Below are positions 63,620 through 64,000 of a DNA stretch of 64,000 nt, piece after piece; the stretch's first letter is position 1, and every line of letters begins with the position of its first letter. The position numbers and the translations under genes were made by a program. The notes under the pieces are model-generated. The model did no database searches and was not told where the DNA came from. It was given only the letters and a program-made list of their open reading frames with translations. Origin of the DNA: an uncultured Clostridia bacterium (GTDB lineage Bacteria; Bacillota; Clostridia; TANB77; CAG-508); assembly GCA_934154515.1 (NCBI GenBank), contig CAKPGD010000001.1, forward strand, positions 1 to 64,000, written 5' to 3'.

Positions 63620-63666
63620 ACACCCCTTAAAAATAAACTTTTTATTAGTTTATTTTTAAGAAGTGT
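63620..63666 (-). promoter_or_regulatory. 20-bp hairpin covering the ribosome site of the ZIP gene
   Basis: Minus-strand arms at 63666-63647 and 63639-63620 pair at all 20 positions (18 Watson-Crick, 2 G-U) with a 7-base loop. The 3' arm contains GGGGTG, the ribosome site of the TTG start. It could mask the site, or act as the prfA terminator because TTTT follows. Confidence 0.75.
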
Positions 63667-63710
63667 GATTTATTCTTTTTATTTATTTTCTTTGCATTTT
63701 ACAAGATTTT

Positions 63711-64000
63711 TTATTCTTCTTCACCTTTTAGTCTTTCTGCTCTATCTGCTGCTATTAGGTTATCTATCATTTCATCTAAGTTTCCGTTTAGGAAATCTTC
63801 AAATTGATATACGTTCATTCCTATTCTATGGTCTGTTATACGACCTTGTGGATAGTTGTATGTACGTATTTTTTCGCTTCTGTCTCCAGAACCTACTTGA
63901 CTCTTTCTTTCATTTGCTATTGCACTATCTCTTTTTTGTCTTTCTACTTCATATAATCTTGAACGAAGAAGCCTCATTGCATATTCTCTATTTTGTACTT
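63711..64000 (-). CDS. prfA: Peptide chain release factor 1 (5' part outside window)
   Basis: The C-terminal portion only; the frame continues beyond the right edge with VQNREY before [11 protein letters not shown]. Motifs [26 protein letters not shown] are typical of RF1 (RF2 differs here), and the ending [16 protein letters not shown] fits. RF1 releases peptides at UAA and UAG stops. The GGQ and PxT motifs lie outside the window. Confidence 0.93.
   Translation of the reverse strand, partial: VQNREYAMRLLRSRLYEVERQKRDSAIANERKSQVGSGDRSEKIRTYNYPQGRITDHRIGMNVYQFEDFLNGNLDEMIDNLIAADRAERLKGEEE

Noticed and set aside
62873..63666. ZIP-gene leader considered as a known metal riboswitch
   Set aside because: Only a single long hairpin is visible; the multi-helix layout of known metal-sensing riboswitches is absent.

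Overview
The window is very AT-rich and dense with genes, nearly all on the minus strand. SpoIIE, a CwlD-type amidase and two CotF-like coat proteins mark an endospore-forming Firmicute. SUF genes without a visible sufD, MecA, CmpB-family and DUF4321 proteins, and prepilin-like and WG-repeat proteins suggest an uncultured-type gut Clostridium. The species cannot be fixed from the sequence.

Layout. 1-4.6 kb: 3' part of sufB, a small opposing membrane-protein gene, sufC, a divergent DtxR-family regulator with a consensus promoter and palindromic operator, and a copper ATPase. 4.7-8.7 kb: G5/3D cell-wall protein, TatD nuclease, AcpS, WG-repeat membrane protein. 8.9-11.3 kb: three secreted or prepilin-like proteins. 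11.6-15.4 kb: spoIIE and an unknown membrane protein. 15.5-34.1 kb: an apparent four-gene operon, read NRPS (C-A-T-C-A-T-R) > 7TM histidine kinase > REC/HD-GYP response regulator > giant cyclic beta-1,2-glucan synthase-like protein. 34.3-38 kb: frameshifted cwlD, a diguanylate cyclase with a degenerate receiver, a CmpB-family membrane protein and an Ig-like membrane protein. 38.1-48.1 kb: two 1.6-1.7-kresidue surface proteins, one with an apparent thioester adhesin domain. 48.4-49.2 kb: two overlapping plus-strand genes of unknown function. 49.3-55.6 kb: DUF4321, radC, mreB, mreC, mreD, PBP2 (mrdA) and minC. 56-59.6 kb: mecA, an Rpn-type nuclease, an M23 peptidase and two coat proteins. 59.8-64 kb: pcrA, a low-molecular-weight phosphatase, a ZIP transporter and the 3' part of prfA.

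The most distinctive region is the NRPS operon. The enzyme has the architecture of the gut-clostridial NRPSs that release dipeptide aldehydes, which can cyclise to pyrazinones. Here it is followed within about 25 bp by a membrane histidine kinase and a c-di-GMP phosphodiesterase-type regulator, then by a polysaccharide synthase. A GGDEF protein lies just upstream. I infer a self-contained circuit of small-molecule production, sensing, c-di-GMP turnover and envelope glucan synthesis; this is untested.

A second notable locus is the suf region, where a DtxR-fold regulator has lost the usual metal ligands and gained a C-terminal cysteine cluster. No tRNA, rRNA, CRISPR array or intact insertion sequence was seen.
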